Shown here: positions 8,141 to 15,895 of the stretch, piece after piece | Numbering within the stretch: the stretch's first letter is position 1 | Layout: every line of letters starts with the position of its first letter | Assembly: GCA_046295175.1 (NCBI GenBank) | Contig: JBKBNY010000001.1 | Location: 186,001 to 250,000 of the forward strand | From: JALOLV01 sp046295175 | Lineage (GTDB): Bacteria > Bacteroidota > Bacteroidia > Cytophagales > Spirosomataceae | Length of the DNA: 64,000 nucleotides | Reading direction: 5' to 3' | Notes under the pieces: generated by a model | The model's input: only the letters and a program-made list of their open reading frames with translations | Told to the model about the DNA's origin: nothing | Database searches by the model: none | Translations under genes and position numbers: made by a program

Positions 8141-9079
8141 TTAAGATAAAAACCCTTTTTCTGCTTCTAATTTAGCTGGTAAATTGCTTTCTCCAAGCAT
8201 TTCTTTTAAATCTCTCTCAATCGTATTGCACATCGAAGTCATCGGAATATCCGTGATTCGGTTTTCAAATGGGTCTTCGTTTACCTCGCCTACTTTTCCC
8301 ATCACACCAAACACAAAAGACACCAAAATACTTATCGGAATCATGAGAACAGGAACACCCATTTTGTTGAAATCGGTAATCAACGAAAATGGTAAAATCA
8401 CCATAAAAACCATCAAAAATAATTTAGTAAAGAAATGATATTGACGCAGTAATGGCGTGTTTTTGATACGCTCGCAAGAGCCTTGGAAATTGTTAAATCC
8501 TGCCAAAGTTGGTTCAAGGCTGATATTATCAAAAGCTCCTAAAATCTCGGCTCGCATTCCTTCTTTGATTCTAACTCCTTGATTTTGAAGCAAATAATTG
8601 GGTTTGTTTACTTTTTGAGTTAATATTTTGTATTCTTCTTCCGAAAGAAGATGTTTGAGTTCTTGCCAAGAATCTTGCTTACGAAGGTGCAGCCGTAAGG
8701 CATGAGCAAAGGCAATTTGACGATAAATCAATTCTTTTTTATAGTCATCTACTTGTTGTTGAGTAGATTTTTCAATCGTCACGGCGTTATCGGCATTAGC
8801 GATGATTTGTCGAGCAAAAATCCGACTATTATTGATGATTCCACCCCACAAAGTACGAGCTTCCCACCAACGATTATAGGCATTGTTATTCCGAAAAGCC
8901 AAGAAAATGGCCAAAGCACTGCCCAAAATAGCCGCCACCGAAAACGGCAAACTTACTTTTTCGAGGTGTTGATTATGATACAAAAAGTATACTACAACCG
9001 AAAAGACTGTAGAAACGATTAATTCGGTACGCATATAACGAGCTACCGAGAAAGGATTGAATATTTTTTTTAGAATCAT
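8141..9079 (-). CDS. Bestrophin-like (UPF0187/RFP-TM) channel protein
   Basis: This 312-residue membrane protein belongs to the bestrophin family. Near the N terminus it has FNPFSVARYMRTELIVSTVFSVVVYF (first transmembrane span), then the characteristic FRNNNAYNRWWEAR followed by LWGGIINNSR. Two further hydrophobic spans, LFLMVFMVILPFSL and VPVLMIPISILVSFVFGVMG, lie in the C-terminal half, with the EDPFENRITDIPM segment after them. Bacterial homologues such as KpBest form pentameric cation channels. Its stop lies directly after the repeat array, and the next gene upstream is only 5 bp away, suggesting a shared transcript. Confidence 0.9.
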   Translation of the reverse strand: MILKKIFNPFSVARYMRTELIVSTVFSVVVYFLYHNQHLEKVSLPFSVAAILGSALAIFLAFRNNNAYNRWWEARTLWGGIINNSRIFARQIIANADNAVTIEKSTQQQVDDYKKELIYRQIAFAHALRLHLRKQDSWQELKHLLSEEEYKILTQKVNKPNYLLQNQGVRIKEGMRAEILGAFDNISLEPTLAGFNNFQGSCERIKNTPLLRQYHFFTKLFLMVFMVILPFSLITDFNKMGVPVLMIPISILVSFVFGVMGKVGEVNEDPFENRITDIPMTSMCNTIERDLKEMLGESNLPAKLEAEKGFLS

Positions 9080-9084
9080 AGCTT

Positions 9085-9720
9085 TTAAAATTCATTTCGT
9101 ACGAAAACACCTAAATTGTTGGTTTTTGCAAATGTGCCTTTTCCTGATTGATTAAAATCCATCATTAAACCACCTGCCCAAGTATGATACCTCGCCCCCA
9201 AACGAAGGCGTTGGGTGAGACTCCAGAATTGTTTTTTAGGATTATACACCGGAAACAACTCTGCCTGTAAAAAGCCCTTCCATTGGGCGTTGATTTTGGG
9301 CTGATAACGAAACAAACCAAACAAATCGAGGTTACTTTCTTTCTTCAAATCCGTCACAAACCAACCAAAAAACATAAAATCGCCTTTTTGTTTATAGTAC
9401 TGAATACCCGCTTTAGGGGTGAAACCAGCATTGAGAAACGAAGCGACTCCAACAATACCAATTCCGTTTTTGAAATTGTAAGAAATGGCATTGGTTGAGC
9501 CGAATGCTGTTGGTGAATTTTTGTAATCGGTACTTGCCCTATTTCGACTAAAAATTAGAACTGGTGTACGTTCGTCTTTAGTATTTTTGAAATTTTTAAA
9601 CCACATTAAATCGACTCCTGCTCGTTGATGTCCAGCATAAATTTCGACAGATTGGGCATTTAATTTAGAATTAATTACCAAACTTAAACCCACCAATAAT
9701 GACAGAAAATGATATTTCAT
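9085..9720 (-). CDS. Secreted protein, probable outer-membrane barrel (unrecognised)
   Basis: The 211-residue product has a Sec signal (KYHFLSLLVGLSLVINSKLNAQ) and alternates short amphipathic strands ending in VFVRNEF. A terminal Phe is typical of outer-membrane beta-barrels. I do not recognise a named family. It lies 5 bp upstream of the bestrophin-like gene on the same strand. Its first 22 bases overlap head-to-head with the GxxExxY gene on the other strand, so the two starts cannot have separate upstream regions. Confidence 0.68.
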   Translation of the reverse strand: MKYHFLSLLVGLSLVINSKLNAQSVEIYAGHQRAGVDLMWFKNFKNTKDERTPVLIFSRNRASTDYKNSPTAFGSTNAISYNFKNGIGIVGVASFLNAGFTPKAGIQYYKQKGDFMFFGWFVTDLKKESNLDLFGLFRYQPKINAQWKGFLQAELFPVYNPKKQFWSLTQRLRLGARYHTWAGGLMMDFNQSGKGTFAKTNNLGVFVRNEF

Positions 9721-10076
9721 ATAAAATACGTGGCTGTATTTTCAAAGTTTTTAAAAATCTTGGCCCCGGGCTTTTAGAAAGTGCCTACGAGGCTGCTCTG
9801 GTCTATGAACTCCGAAAAGAAGGACTGATGGTTAGCAACCAAGTAAATCTCCCAATGATTTATGAAGAAGTAAAGGTTGATATTGCGTATCGGTTAGACA
9901 TTGTGGTTGAAAACAAGGTCATTATCGAACTGAAATCGGTTGAGAACCTTCTGGATGTTCATCATAAACAGGTCATTACTTATCTAAAACTTTCGGGAAT
10001 GAAACTTGGTATTTTGGTAAATTTCAACACCGATGATATTTCTAAGAGTATTTTTAGAAAAGTCAATGGTCTGTGA
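9699..10076 (+). CDS. GxxExxY family protein (PD-(D/E)XK nuclease-like)
   Basis: The 125-residue protein contains GPGLLESAYE, the GxxExxY hallmark, and later RLDIVVENKVIIELKSVE, which fits the D...ExK core of a PD-(D/E)XK nuclease-like fold. The function of the family is not established. The ATG at 9699 lies inside the 5' end of the divergent gene at 9085-9720; no downstream in-frame ATG would keep the conserved core. The gene is flanked by two 100-bp-period arrays of the same repeat family, at 7772-8140 and from 10104 onward, which may or may not be functional. Confidence 0.88.
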   Translation: MTENDISYKIRGCIFKVFKNLGPGLLESAYEAALVYELRKEGLMVSNQVNLPMIYEEVKVDIAYRLDIVVENKVIIELKSVENLLDVHHKQVITYLKLSGMKLGILVNFNTDDISKSIFRKVNGL

Positions 10077-10103
10077 GTTTTGAAATCTTTTAGTTAAATT
10101 TTC

Positions 10104-10507
10104 TACCCGCAGATGTTCGATGAATTTTTTCTCTGTGGTTTTCTGCGTTTGTAAATCTGCGTAGTCTGCGGTTCAAATTTTTTACCCGCAGATTATCGCA
10201 GAACTTGGCCGCTGAATTCACAGAAAATTTATCTGTGATTTTCTGCGTTTGTCAATCTGCGTTTTCTGCGGTTCAAATTTTTTACCCGCAGATTATCGCA
10301 GAACTTGGCCGCTGAATTCACAGAAAATTTATCTGTGATTTTCTGCGTTTGTCAATCTGCGTTTTCTGCGGTTCAAATTTTTTACCCGCAGATTATCGCA
10401 GAACTTGGCCGCTGAATTCACAGAAAATTTATCTGTGATTTTCTGTGTTTGTAAATCTGCGTAGTCTGCGGTTCAAATTTTTTACCCGCAGATGTTCGCA
10501 GAATCAT
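10104..10507. repeat. Second tandem array, 100-bp period
   Basis: The anchor TTTACCCGCAGAT recurs with its first A at 10184, 10284, 10384 and 10484, an exact 100-bp spacing, with a shortened first copy at about 10105. The middle copies are almost identical. The units match those at 7772-8140, though with CGCAGAACTTGG in place of CGCTGAACTTTG. The array sits between two convergent genes, where it might help end transcription. Confidence 0.92.
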
Positions 10508-10882
10508 TTATAACTCACTCGATAGAAGTCCAATTTTATTTCCTTCGCTATCAATGATTACAGCCGCAAAACCAAATTTCCCAAGATTGATTTCTGGTAC
10601 GATTACCTTGCCGCCTGCACTTTCTACTTTACCAACTACTTCGGTCAGTTTTCCGAAAGCATTCAGATAAAGGACTGGTCCATCCGCAGTTGGCTTTAAG
10701 TCTGGACGAACCACAATCGAGCCACCTACTGCTTCTCCAGTATTAAAAGGGACATTGAACAAAATCAAATCGCCATTACCAAATGTGCCTTTGCGGACGT
10801 TGCCGTTAAGTACAGTCGAATAAAATTGAAACGCTCGTTCTAAATCGAGAGCAGGTATTTCAAACCAATTTATTGCGTTCAT
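10508..10882 (-). CDS. VOC (glyoxalase/bleomycin-resistance fold) protein
   Basis: This is a 124-residue single-module VOC protein starting NAINWFEIPALDLERAFQFY and ending DSEGNKIGLLSS, with the paired beta-alpha-beta-beta-beta motifs of the family. Glu8 and a C-terminal EGNKIGL strand sit where metal-binding residues usually lie, but no specific enzyme is recognisable. The DJ-1/PfpI-like gene lies 3 bp upstream, so the pair is an operon. That partner and a divergent HxlR regulator suggest a role with reactive carbonyl compounds, which is inference. Confidence 0.85.
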   Translation of the reverse strand: MNAINWFEIPALDLERAFQFYSTVLNGNVRKGTFGNGDLILFNVPFNTGEAVGGSIVVRPDLKPTADGPVLYLNAFGKLTEVVGKVESAGGKVIVPEINLGKFGFAAVIIDSEGNKIGLLSSEL

Positions 10883-10885
10883 GGC

Positions 10886-11644
10886 TTATTTATTTAGAGA
10901 TTTTACCACTAATTCTGCCGCGGCAGCACCCGAATTTTGTTGCTGACCAGTAATTAAATTACCATCTTGAATGGCATAAGACGAGAACGGAGCAGCTACT
11001 TTGAAAGTCGTTCCCGCAATTTTCTTGGCTTCGGTTTCGATGCGATACGGTTGGATTTTCATACCAACTGCTTGGTCGGCAAATTCTTCTTCCGCATCGG
11101 CAAAGCCTGTCCAAGTTTTTCCATTTACCAATAATTCTCCGTTAGATTTTTTGGCCTCCAAAAGCAAGGTAGTCGAATGGCAAACTGCCGCACTTGGTTT
11201 TCCTGCTTCGTAGAAATCGGCAAAAAGCTTCTCTAAATCCTTATTTCCTCTAAAAGTGTACATCGGGCCTTGTCCACCAACCAAGAAAATGGCATCGTAA
11301 TCTGCCGCACTCACTTCTGTTAGTTTTTGGGTGTTTTCGAGCATGGCATTGAACTCTGGTTTTTGTAAATACCCCAAAGAAATCACATCATGAGCCGAGT
11401 ATCCACTGGCATCGGTTGGGTTAGAATAACCATCCATTTCTAATTTTCCGCCTTCAGTAGAAACCAGTTCTACTTCGTAGCCTGCTTCTTGAAATACTCG
11501 CAATGGGTGCGTAAGTTCGGCAGCCCAAAAGCCAATTGGCCAACCTGTTTGTTTTGAAACACTTGGTGAACTTGCCACCATCAAAATTTTACCTTTTACG
11601 GGTGCTCCGTGGAAATGTACGTAGTTTTTTACTTCAGTTATCAT
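10886..11644 (-). CDS. DJ-1/PfpI family protein (Hsp31-like)
   Basis: The 252-residue protein has a class I amidotransferase-like fold: GKILMVASSPS at the start, LVGGQGPMYTF in the middle, and the nucleophile elbow SAAVCHSTTLLL, with Cys followed by His. This matches DJ-1/Hsp31-type glyoxalase III and chaperone proteins. The start at 11644 is chosen over a non-ATG frame extension to 11731 because the extension lacks family features and covers the promoter side. It forms an operon with the downstream VOC gene and is divergent from an HxlR gene, as is common for electrophile-responsive systems. Confidence 0.85.
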   Translation of the reverse strand: MITEVKNYVHFHGAPVKGKILMVASSPSVSKQTGWPIGFWAAELTHPLRVFQEAGYEVELVSTEGGKLEMDGYSNPTDASGYSAHDVISLGYLQKPEFNAMLENTQKLTEVSAADYDAIFLVGGQGPMYTFRGNKDLEKLFADFYEAGKPSAAVCHSTTLLLEAKKSNGELLVNGKTWTGFADAEEEFADQAVGMKIQPYRIETEAKKIAGTTFKVAAPFSSYAIQDGNLITGQQQNSGAAAAELVVKSLNK

Positions 11645-11742
11645 TTGTTTTTTTATTTTAGATTTGATGTTGCAAAGGTGCAGCAACAAACCCTCAAAAC
11701 CATGTGTACCACTTTTTTGTACGATACGCACTAAAAAGTATG

Positions 11743-11764
11743 TATAGTATTTTGAATACGTATA
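11743..11764. promoter_or_regulatory. Candidate HxlR operator
   Basis: TATA-GTATT-TTG-AATAC-G-TATA is an imperfect dyad (5-bp core arms, outer arms with a one-base offset) between the DJ-1 and HxlR genes. A -7-like TATCTTTG follows at 11767-11774. The assignment rests on position and symmetry only. Confidence 0.4.
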
Positions 11765-11865
11765 TCTATCTTTGATGTAGATTTTTTTCAGCGTTGGTTT
11801 GTAATTTCTGTGGTAAAAATTTTTACCCGCTGATTAAATCAATAAATTAAATTATTATTCAAAAA

Positions 11866-12210
11866 ATGGGAGATTTTAGATACAATGGCAAGATTTACTA
11901 CAACCCAGTAGAGTTTGCAATGGATAGAATTGGTGGAACTTGGAAAATGCCTATTTTGTGGCGTTTGAAAGACCGTGTGATGCGTTATAGTGAATTACAG
12001 AAAGATATTCCACATATTTCGCAGAAGATGCTCACTACCCAACTTCGAGAATTAGAGGAAGATGGTTTTGTGATTAGAAAAGTATATCCTGTTGTTCCTC
12101 CAAAAACCGAATATACCATTACAGAAAGAGGACTCCGAGCGATTGAGGTTGTGAAAGTAATTAGAGAATATGGTTTAGAATTGATGAAAGAAATGGGAGT
12201 AAATGATTAA
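11866..12210 (+). CDS. HxlR family winged-helix regulator
   Basis: The 114-residue protein has the HxlR core: AMDRIGGTWKMPILWRL, YSELQKDIPHISQKMLTTQL (recognition helix) and the wing ending TEYTITERG. It lacks the N-terminal Cys often used for redox sensing in this family. It is transcribed divergently from the DJ-1/VOC operon across 221 bp holding a candidate dyad, so autoregulation and control of that operon are likely. The region upstream also contains a short fragment of the CGCTGATT repeat family. Confidence 0.92.
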   Translation: MGDFRYNGKIYYNPVEFAMDRIGGTWKMPILWRLKDRVMRYSELQKDIPHISQKMLTTQLRELEEDGFVIRKVYPVVPPKTEYTITERGLRAIEVVKVIREYGLELMKEMGVND

Positions 12211-12261
12211 AATCAAGAATTGATGTGTAATTTAACCCAAAAATTTCATTGACTGTTTATA

Positions 12262-12702
12262 ATGCAAAGATTAGAAACCTTCTCAAAAACCTACGAAATC
12301 GGCTGGAACCATTTAGATGCCAATGCCCACGTAAAAAATTCTGCTTATGCCGAATTTGGCGATGATGTTCGGATAGCGTTTTGGCAAATGTGTGGAGCAA
12401 GTCCACTTTTGATGCACGAACTTGGCATTGGACCAATACTTTTCGATAGCTACATTCAGTTTTACAAAGAATTGCATTTGGGTGAAATAATTGTCATTGA
12501 TTTGGTCTTGGAAAACATCAGTGAGGATTTCCGTAAATGGAAACTCATCCATCATATTTACAAACAAGATGGTTTAGTTTTGGCGGCAAAAATCACCCTC
12601 AATGGCTCATTTTTGGATTTGAAAACTCGAAAGGTCTGTCCTGCAATAGGCCCTATGAAAGATTCGTTTTTATTGATGCCAATAAAATCGATAAAAGAAT
12701 AA
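12262..12702 (+). CDS. Acyl-CoA thioesterase-like hotdog-fold protein
   Basis: The 146-residue protein opens with TYEIGWNHLDANAHVKNSAYAEF, the 4HBT hotdog signature in which the Asp of HLDANAHV is catalytic in relatives. It continues with YKELHLGEII and a C-terminal strand region, the normal size for the family. The substrate is not predictable. It lies 51 bp after the HxlR gene and 7 bp before the amine oxidase gene, so the three genes may be co-transcribed. Confidence 0.85.
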   Translation: MQRLETFSKTYEIGWNHLDANAHVKNSAYAEFGDDVRIAFWQMCGASPLLMHELGIGPILFDSYIQFYKELHLGEIIVIDLVLENISEDFRKWKLIHHIYKQDGLVLAAKITLNGSFLDLKTRKVCPAIGPMKDSFLLMPIKSIKE

Positions 12703-12709
12703 TAAACTC

Positions 12710-14059
12710 ATGCAAAGACGAAAATTCATTAAAAATACTTTAACCAGTCTCTCATTACCCTTAATTTCTCCCGCACTACTTTCATGTAAAGACACAGTTG
12801 TTACTCCAAAAGATAAGACCGTAATTATCGTCGGAGCAGGAATCGCTGGACTTGCCGCCGCCAAAAAACTTACTGAAAACGGTTTTGATGTAAAAGTTTT
12901 AGAATCTCAAGAAAAAGTGGGTGGGCGTTTACGTACCAATCGAAATTTGGGAATTGCCTTTGATGAAGGAGCAAGCTGGATTCACGGTGTCAATAAAAAC
13001 CCGATTACGAAACTGGCTCAGGAGTCGGGAATGGCTACTTTTGAAACAGTCGATGAAAACCGAAAATCGTATGATATTGGAGGAAAAGTCAGAACTGCGG
13101 CAATTTATGATTCAGCCGAAGACGAATTAGACGGAATCATTGCCTCAATGATGAAAAAAGGAAATCTAACCGAAAGTTTTGAAACTGTTTTTAAGAGATT
13201 ATATCCTCAAAAATACAATGACCGCCTCTGGAAATTCTTTCTATCTACTTATATAACTTTCGATTTGGGTGATTTAGACAAACTTTCATCGATACTTTAT
13301 AGTGAAGGCGAGGAGTTTGGCGGTACTGAAAAAATTGCTACAAATGGTTATGATACAATTCCAAACTATTTAGCAAAAGGCTTGAATATTCTGCTTAACG
13401 AACGAGTCACAAAGATTGATTATTCAGCCGAAAGAGTAAAAGTAACGCATAATTCGACCATAAGTGAGGCTGATTACGTCATCGTTACAGTGCCGCTCGG
13501 TGTTCTGAAAAATAATGTGATTCAGTTTTCACCTAATTTGCCATCCAATAAGCAAAATGCGATTAAAAAAATAGGGATGAATTGTGTCAATAAATTTTTA
13601 TTGACTTGGGATAAAGCCTTTTGGGATGATGTCCAGTACATTTCTTACACACCCGAAGAGCGAGATAAATTCAATTATTTTGTCAATATGAAGAAATTTA
13701 ATCCCAACACAAATGCTCTCATGACTTTTGCTTATGCCGATTATGCTCGTCAAACCGAAAGCATGAGCGATGTTCAAATCATCAATGAAATAATGAATCA
13801 TCTAAGAGACATTTATGGCTCAAATACACCAAATCCAACGAATTTATTGCGAACTAAATGGCAAAGTAATCCAAACTCCTACGGAGCGTATTCATACACA
13901 GCCGTAGGAACCGAAATGAAACATTTTGATGACTTGGCAGCCTCCGTTAGCGATAAACTATTTTTTGCGGGCGAACATACCGAAATTGATTACTTTTCAA
14001 CCGCTCACGGGGCATATCTAAGCGGCATCAGAGAAGCAGATAAGATTATTGATTTGTAA
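12710..14059 (+). CDS. Flavin-containing amine oxidase (polyamine oxidase-like)
   Basis: The 449-residue FAD enzyme has the dinucleotide site VIIVGAGIAGLAAAKKL at about residue 38, then the GGRLRT motif, DEGASWIHG, and near the C terminus FAGEHT with HGAYLSGIREAD, all typical of the MAO/polyamine oxidase group. The N terminus RRKFIKNTLTSL followed by ALLSC looks like a Tat-dependent lipoprotein signal, so it is likely periplasmic or membrane-anchored. The natural amine is unknown. It follows the thioesterase gene by 7 bp. Confidence 0.9.
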   Translation: MQRRKFIKNTLTSLSLPLISPALLSCKDTVVTPKDKTVIIVGAGIAGLAAAKKLTENGFDVKVLESQEKVGGRLRTNRNLGIAFDEGASWIHGVNKNPITKLAQESGMATFETVDENRKSYDIGGKVRTAAIYDSAEDELDGIIASMMKKGNLTESFETVFKRLYPQKYNDRLWKFFLSTYITFDLGDLDKLSSILYSEGEEFGGTEKIATNGYDTIPNYLAKGLNILLNERVTKIDYSAERVKVTHNSTISEADYVIVTVPLGVLKNNVIQFSPNLPSNKQNAIKKIGMNCVNKFLLTWDKAFWDDVQYISYTPEERDKFNYFVNMKKFNPNTNALMTFAYADYARQTESMSDVQIINEIMNHLRDIYGSNTPNPTNLLRTKWQSNPNSYGAYSYTAVGTEMKHFDDLAASVSDKLFFAGEHTEIDYFSTAHGAYLSGIREADKIIDL

Positions 14060-14063
14060 TTAT

Positions 14064-14071
14064 TAACTTTG
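14064..14071 (+). promoter_or_regulatory. -7 box for the beta-propeller gene
   Basis: TAACTTTG matches TAnnTTTG and lies 26 nt before the ATG at 14098, a spacing repeated at several other genes in this window. Confidence 0.5.
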
Positions 14072-14097
14072 TTCTATCTAATTCAATATTCAAGAAT

Positions 14098-15384
14098 ATG
14101 AAAGCACTTTATTCAACCTTAGCTATAACGATTTTACTACAAATTCAATTAAAAGCTCAAACTTTCAACCCCAAATTTAAACTTATTCCTGCCGAAAAAG
14201 TAAAGTTCAACTCATTTGTGGATTGCAACATGGCCGAAGCATGGATTGGAGATACCTTACGCATTTTCCCGGGTAAATATGGCGAAGACCCAGTTTGGGG
14301 CATTGGTGTGGACAACCGCTATGCAGATGGTAAAAACGCCGATGAAGTTTTCAAAAGTCCTTCCGAAAATTTCTTTGAGCCAATAATGCCCGAAAATGCT
14401 CCTGTTGGCAAACCGGGGCTGCATGGAGCCGTTTGGTTTGAGACCGTTTACCAAGACCAAAAAGATAAATCGGGCAAAACGCTCTATGGCATCTATCATA
14501 ATGAAAACTACCCACAAACACTCCCCTACAACCCAAAAACTGGCGAAGGCTACAAAAACAATAAGTGGCCACAAGGATTGAGAGGTCCTAAAAGTGCGGC
14601 GGCAGTATGCAGAATCGGCATTATGAAATCTGTTGATGGAGGAAAAAGCTGGAAAGACAAAGGTATTTTTATTGAAGACCTCGACCCAAGAATGATTTTG
14701 AAACCATTCAATACTTCAAACACTTTTGCAGGTGGTGTAGGCGACCCTTCGGCAGTGGCAAGTGGCGATTACTTGTATCTGTTTTATGGCGAATATGGGT
14801 ATCCTGGAGTTTACAACGAAAAAACTTACGACCCCAAAACCGAGTGGTCAGGGCAATGCATCAGTGTAGCTCGAATTGCCATCAAAGACCTCGATAAGCC
14901 CGTAGGTAAAGCCAACCGCTGGGATGGAAAGGGTTTCAATGCACCATACAATGGCATAGGAAAACCCATTGCCTCGTTGCAAATTCCGTTAGAAGAAGGT
15001 GGCGGACCTTCCTCTTCGCCGACTGGTGGCTTTCATTGGGGGCCTTCGGTAAGTTGGAATACCTATCTGGAATGTTGGGTAATGATGATGGGTAAAGTAG
15101 AGGGTAAATCTTGGGTGGGCGACAAAGTGTATATTTCGTTCAATAAAAATAAAGACCTCGGCACTGCCCTAAACAGCCAAGATTGGACAAAACCGCAGCT
15201 ATTTTTTCAGAAACCCACCTATACGCTTTGGTATCCATCATTGCAGCCACTCAATACCGAAGAAGATATTAAAAACAAATATACGTGCCTTATTCTTGGT
15301 AAAAGAGCCAGATTTTTTGTAAAAAGAATCAAACCAGGCGACGACGAATATGCCTCTGAGCATATTGTGGAGTTTGAAAAGTAA
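14098..15384 (+). CDS. Secreted beta-propeller protein with an Asp box (function unknown)
   Basis: The 428-residue product has a Sec signal (KALYSTLAITILLQIQLKAQ). It contains SVDGGKSWKDKG, an Asp-box (SxDxGxxW) of sialidase-type propellers, and several repeated blade-like segments such as GDPSAVASGDYLYLFYGEYG and GPSVSWNTYLECWVMMMG. These resemble five-bladed glycosidase propellers, but I cannot assign a family or catalytic residues. It has its own -7 box and is convergent with an HxlR gene. Confidence 0.7.
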   Translation: MKALYSTLAITILLQIQLKAQTFNPKFKLIPAEKVKFNSFVDCNMAEAWIGDTLRIFPGKYGEDPVWGIGVDNRYADGKNADEVFKSPSENFFEPIMPENAPVGKPGLHGAVWFETVYQDQKDKSGKTLYGIYHNENYPQTLPYNPKTGEGYKNNKWPQGLRGPKSAAAVCRIGIMKSVDGGKSWKDKGIFIEDLDPRMILKPFNTSNTFAGGVGDPSAVASGDYLYLFYGEYGYPGVYNEKTYDPKTEWSGQCISVARIAIKDLDKPVGKANRWDGKGFNAPYNGIGKPIASLQIPLEEGGGPSSSPTGGFHWGPSVSWNTYLECWVMMMGKVEGKSWVGDKVYISFNKNKDLGTALNSQDWTKPQLFFQKPTYTLWYPSLQPLNTEEDIKNKYTCLILGKRARFFVKRIKPGDDEYASEHIVEFEK

Positions 15385-15423
15385 ATCAGCTGATTCTTGA
15401 TGCGAGTTTAAAGAGGAATGAGT

Positions 15424-15452
15424 GCAGAAAACCAAAAAGTTTGATTTTCTGC
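15424..15452. terminator. Hairpin between convergent genes
   Basis: GCAGAAAA (15424-15431) pairs with TTTTCTGC (15445-15452), and an inner CAAA/TTTG extends the stem after one mismatch. T-tracts outside the stem are absent, so efficiency is doubtful. Confidence 0.45.
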
Positions 15453-15461
15453 CCCCATAGA

Positions 15462-15806
15462 CTATTCCTCAAATATTTCTTTACGGTGTAATACGCCCCA
15501 TTGGTGCAAAGTTTCGATTACCATTTGTAATGATTTACCGTGTTCGGTGATAGTATATTCTATTCGGATAGGGTAATCTTCAATGATTGTTCGATTAATC
15601 AACTTATTTAATTCCAATTCTTTCAATTCTTTGGCAAGCACTTTAGTAGATAGTTTCGGAATACTCCGCTCTATCTCTCTAAAATGCTTGTTGCCTTCCC
15701 AAATAGAAATAATTATTAGAAGTTTCCACTTCCCACCAATAATATCAAGGGTATCTCGCACCGGCACCAATGCAGAGATACATTCTTTATGCTCTTTCTT
15801 TTTCAT
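15462..15806 (-). CDS. HxlR family winged-helix regulator
   Basis: The 114-residue protein has the HxlR core: DTLDIIGGKWKLLIIISI, HFREIERSIPKLSTKVLAKELKELE and the wing YTITEHG. The N-terminal KEHKECISAL carries a Cys at the position used by redox-sensing HxlR proteins. It is divergent from the pirin/DoxX genes, with a perfect dyad in between, and probably represses them and itself. The inducer (quinone or other electrophile in studied relatives) is an inference. Confidence 0.92.
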   Translation of the reverse strand: MKKKEHKECISALVPVRDTLDIIGGKWKLLIIISIWEGNKHFREIERSIPKLSTKVLAKELKELELNKLINRTIIEDYPIRIEYTITEHGKSLQMVIETLHQWGVLHRKEIFEE

Positions 15807-15824
15807 AAAACCATTTTAATCTGA

Positions 15825-15838
15825 TTACCAAAAGGTAA
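15825..15838. promoter_or_regulatory. Palindromic candidate operator TTACCAAAAGGTAA
   Basis: TTACC and GGTAA are perfect inverted arms around AAAA in the 89-bp space between the divergent HxlR and pirin genes, the place and form expected of an HxlR-type operator. Confidence 0.6.
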
Positions 15839-15867
15839 CTGATTACGATTAGAAATCAAATATACAT

Positions 15868-15875
15868 TATTTTTG
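15868..15875 (+). promoter_or_regulatory. -7 box for pirin/DoxX
   Basis: TATTTTTG fits TAnnTTTG, 20 nt before the pirin ATG and 29 nt downstream of the palindrome at 15825-15838. Confidence 0.45.
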
Positions 15876-15895
15876 TATTGTAATTTAACGAACAC

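Noticed and set aside
7772..10507. CRISPR-like array
   Set aside because: The period is 100 bp with no short repeat/variable spacer alternation; almost the whole unit is repeated, and no cas gene is present.
11645..11731. N-terminal extension of the DJ-1-like protein
   Set aside because: The extension lacks family features, and the ATG at 11644 gives a normal-length protein.
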